Below are positions 14,010-14,325 of a stretch of DNA of 14,325 bases, piece by piece; within the stretch, counting starts at the first letter, position 1; every line of letters starts with the position of its first letter. A program made the position numbers and the translations under genes. Under the pieces are notes generated by a model. That model ran no database searches and was not told the DNA's origin. It saw nothing but the letters and a program-made list of their open reading frames with translations. This DNA is from RGIG4608 sp045125655 (GTDB lineage: Bacteria; Bacillota; Clostridia; Oscillospirales; CAG-272): contig JBGVNP010000029.1 in assembly GCA_045125655.1 (NCBI GenBank), forward strand, positions 1 through 14,325, written 5' to 3'.

Positions 14010-14325
14010 ATGTGTGATAACAACAAGTTTTATATTTGCGAGCATTGCGGCAATCTGATCGGTATGATCCACGATGCCGGTGTTCCTGTGATGTGCTGCG
14101 GACAGAAGATGACCAAGCTTGAGCCCGGCGTTGTTGAAGCAAGCCACGAGAAGCATATTCCTGTTGTATCGGTTGACGGCAATACCGTTACCATAACGAT
14201 CGGCTCGGTCGAGCATCCTATGCTTGAAGAGCATCACATTGAGTGGGTATATCTTCAGACCGATAAAGGCGGCCAGCGCAAGTGCTTGGAGGTAGGCAAG
14301 CCTCCCGTTGTAACCTTTGCGCTCT
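14010..14325 (+). CDS. dfx: Desulfoferrodoxin (superoxide reductase), 3' partial
   Basis: ATG 14010 follows TAGGAGG (13995-14001), and the frame is open to the right edge (105 codons). Residues 1-36 are a desulforedoxin domain with C10-x2-C13 and C29-C30, which bind a rubredoxin-like iron. The superoxide reductase domain follows with iron ligands H49 (EKHIP), H69 (VEHPM) and H75 (EEHHIEW). The last Cys and His ligands would lie beyond the window. The enzyme reduces superoxide to peroxide in the cytosol of anaerobes. The gene has its own promoter and is unrelated to the decayed tyr operon upstream. Confidence 0.92.
   Translation, partial: MCDNNKFYICEHCGNLIGMIHDAGVPVMCCGQKMTKLEPGVVEASHEKHIPVVSVDGNTVTITIGSVEHPMLEEHHIEWVYLQTDKGGQRKCLEVGKPPVVTFAL

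Noticed and set aside
13629..14237. 202-codon minus-strand frame
   Set aside because: Antisense of the tyrA 3' end and the desulfoferrodoxin gene, both strongly supported on the plus strand.

Overview
The window looks like a gut-type Clostridia (Oscillospiraceae or Lachnospiraceae-like) chromosome. The evidence is SigA promoters with extended -10 boxes, strong AGGAGG ribosome sites, RHS-repeat proteins without outer-membrane features, a relic of a Tn1549/CTn-type conjugative element, and a two-domain desulfoferrodoxin typical of anaerobes. The left 8.4 kb is AT-rich accessory DNA. The right part is more GC-rich.

Layout. (1) Positions 1-6007 hold an RHS tip array: three RHS core/C-terminal toxin modules in tandem. 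Module 1 is the end of an RHS protein that runs in from the left edge. Modules 2 and 3 are headless fragments that keep only the 3' part of the RHS core plus a tip. Module 1 is followed by a two-helix membrane protein. Modules 2 and 3 are each followed by a pair of related small lipoproteins. These followers are the presumed immunity genes, and every module ends in a hairpin. (2) Positions 6035-7530 hold a three-gene operon: an ADP-ribosyltransferase-like protein, a small protein, and a SecB-like chaperone. This is the order and composition of a toxin-antitoxin-chaperone (TAC) system of the kind used in phage defence (CmdTAC-like), and it is the most interesting part of the window. (3) Positions 7450-8454 are gene-poor, with three terminator-type hairpins and two copies of a degenerate ~125 bp repeat block. 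(4) Positions 8455-10240 hold a two-gene sugar operon: a zinc-dependent polyol dehydrogenase and an allulose-6-phosphate/ribulose-phosphate epimerase. (5) Positions 10290-12204 hold remnants of an integrative conjugative element: ParB with an in-frame stop, a Maff2-type membrane protein, and a TrbL-like gene cut off after 38 codons. (6) Positions 12221-13919 hold a decayed aromatic amino acid operon: a DAHP synthase that lacks its 5' end and has an internal TAG, then a frameshifted prephenate dehydrogenase. (7) Positions 13952-14325 hold a promoter and the start of a desulfoferrodoxin that runs off the right edge.

How the parts fit. Regions 1 and 2 form a conflict island: contact-type polymorphic toxins with immunity genes, beside an intracellular TA-chaperone unit. 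Regions 5 and 6 record decay. A deletion apparently joined the element's transfer genes to the aro/tyr operon, and both sides then gathered inactivating mutations, four reading-frame disruptions within about 3 kb. All functional statements come from reading the translated sequence and recalling family motifs; no database search was run.
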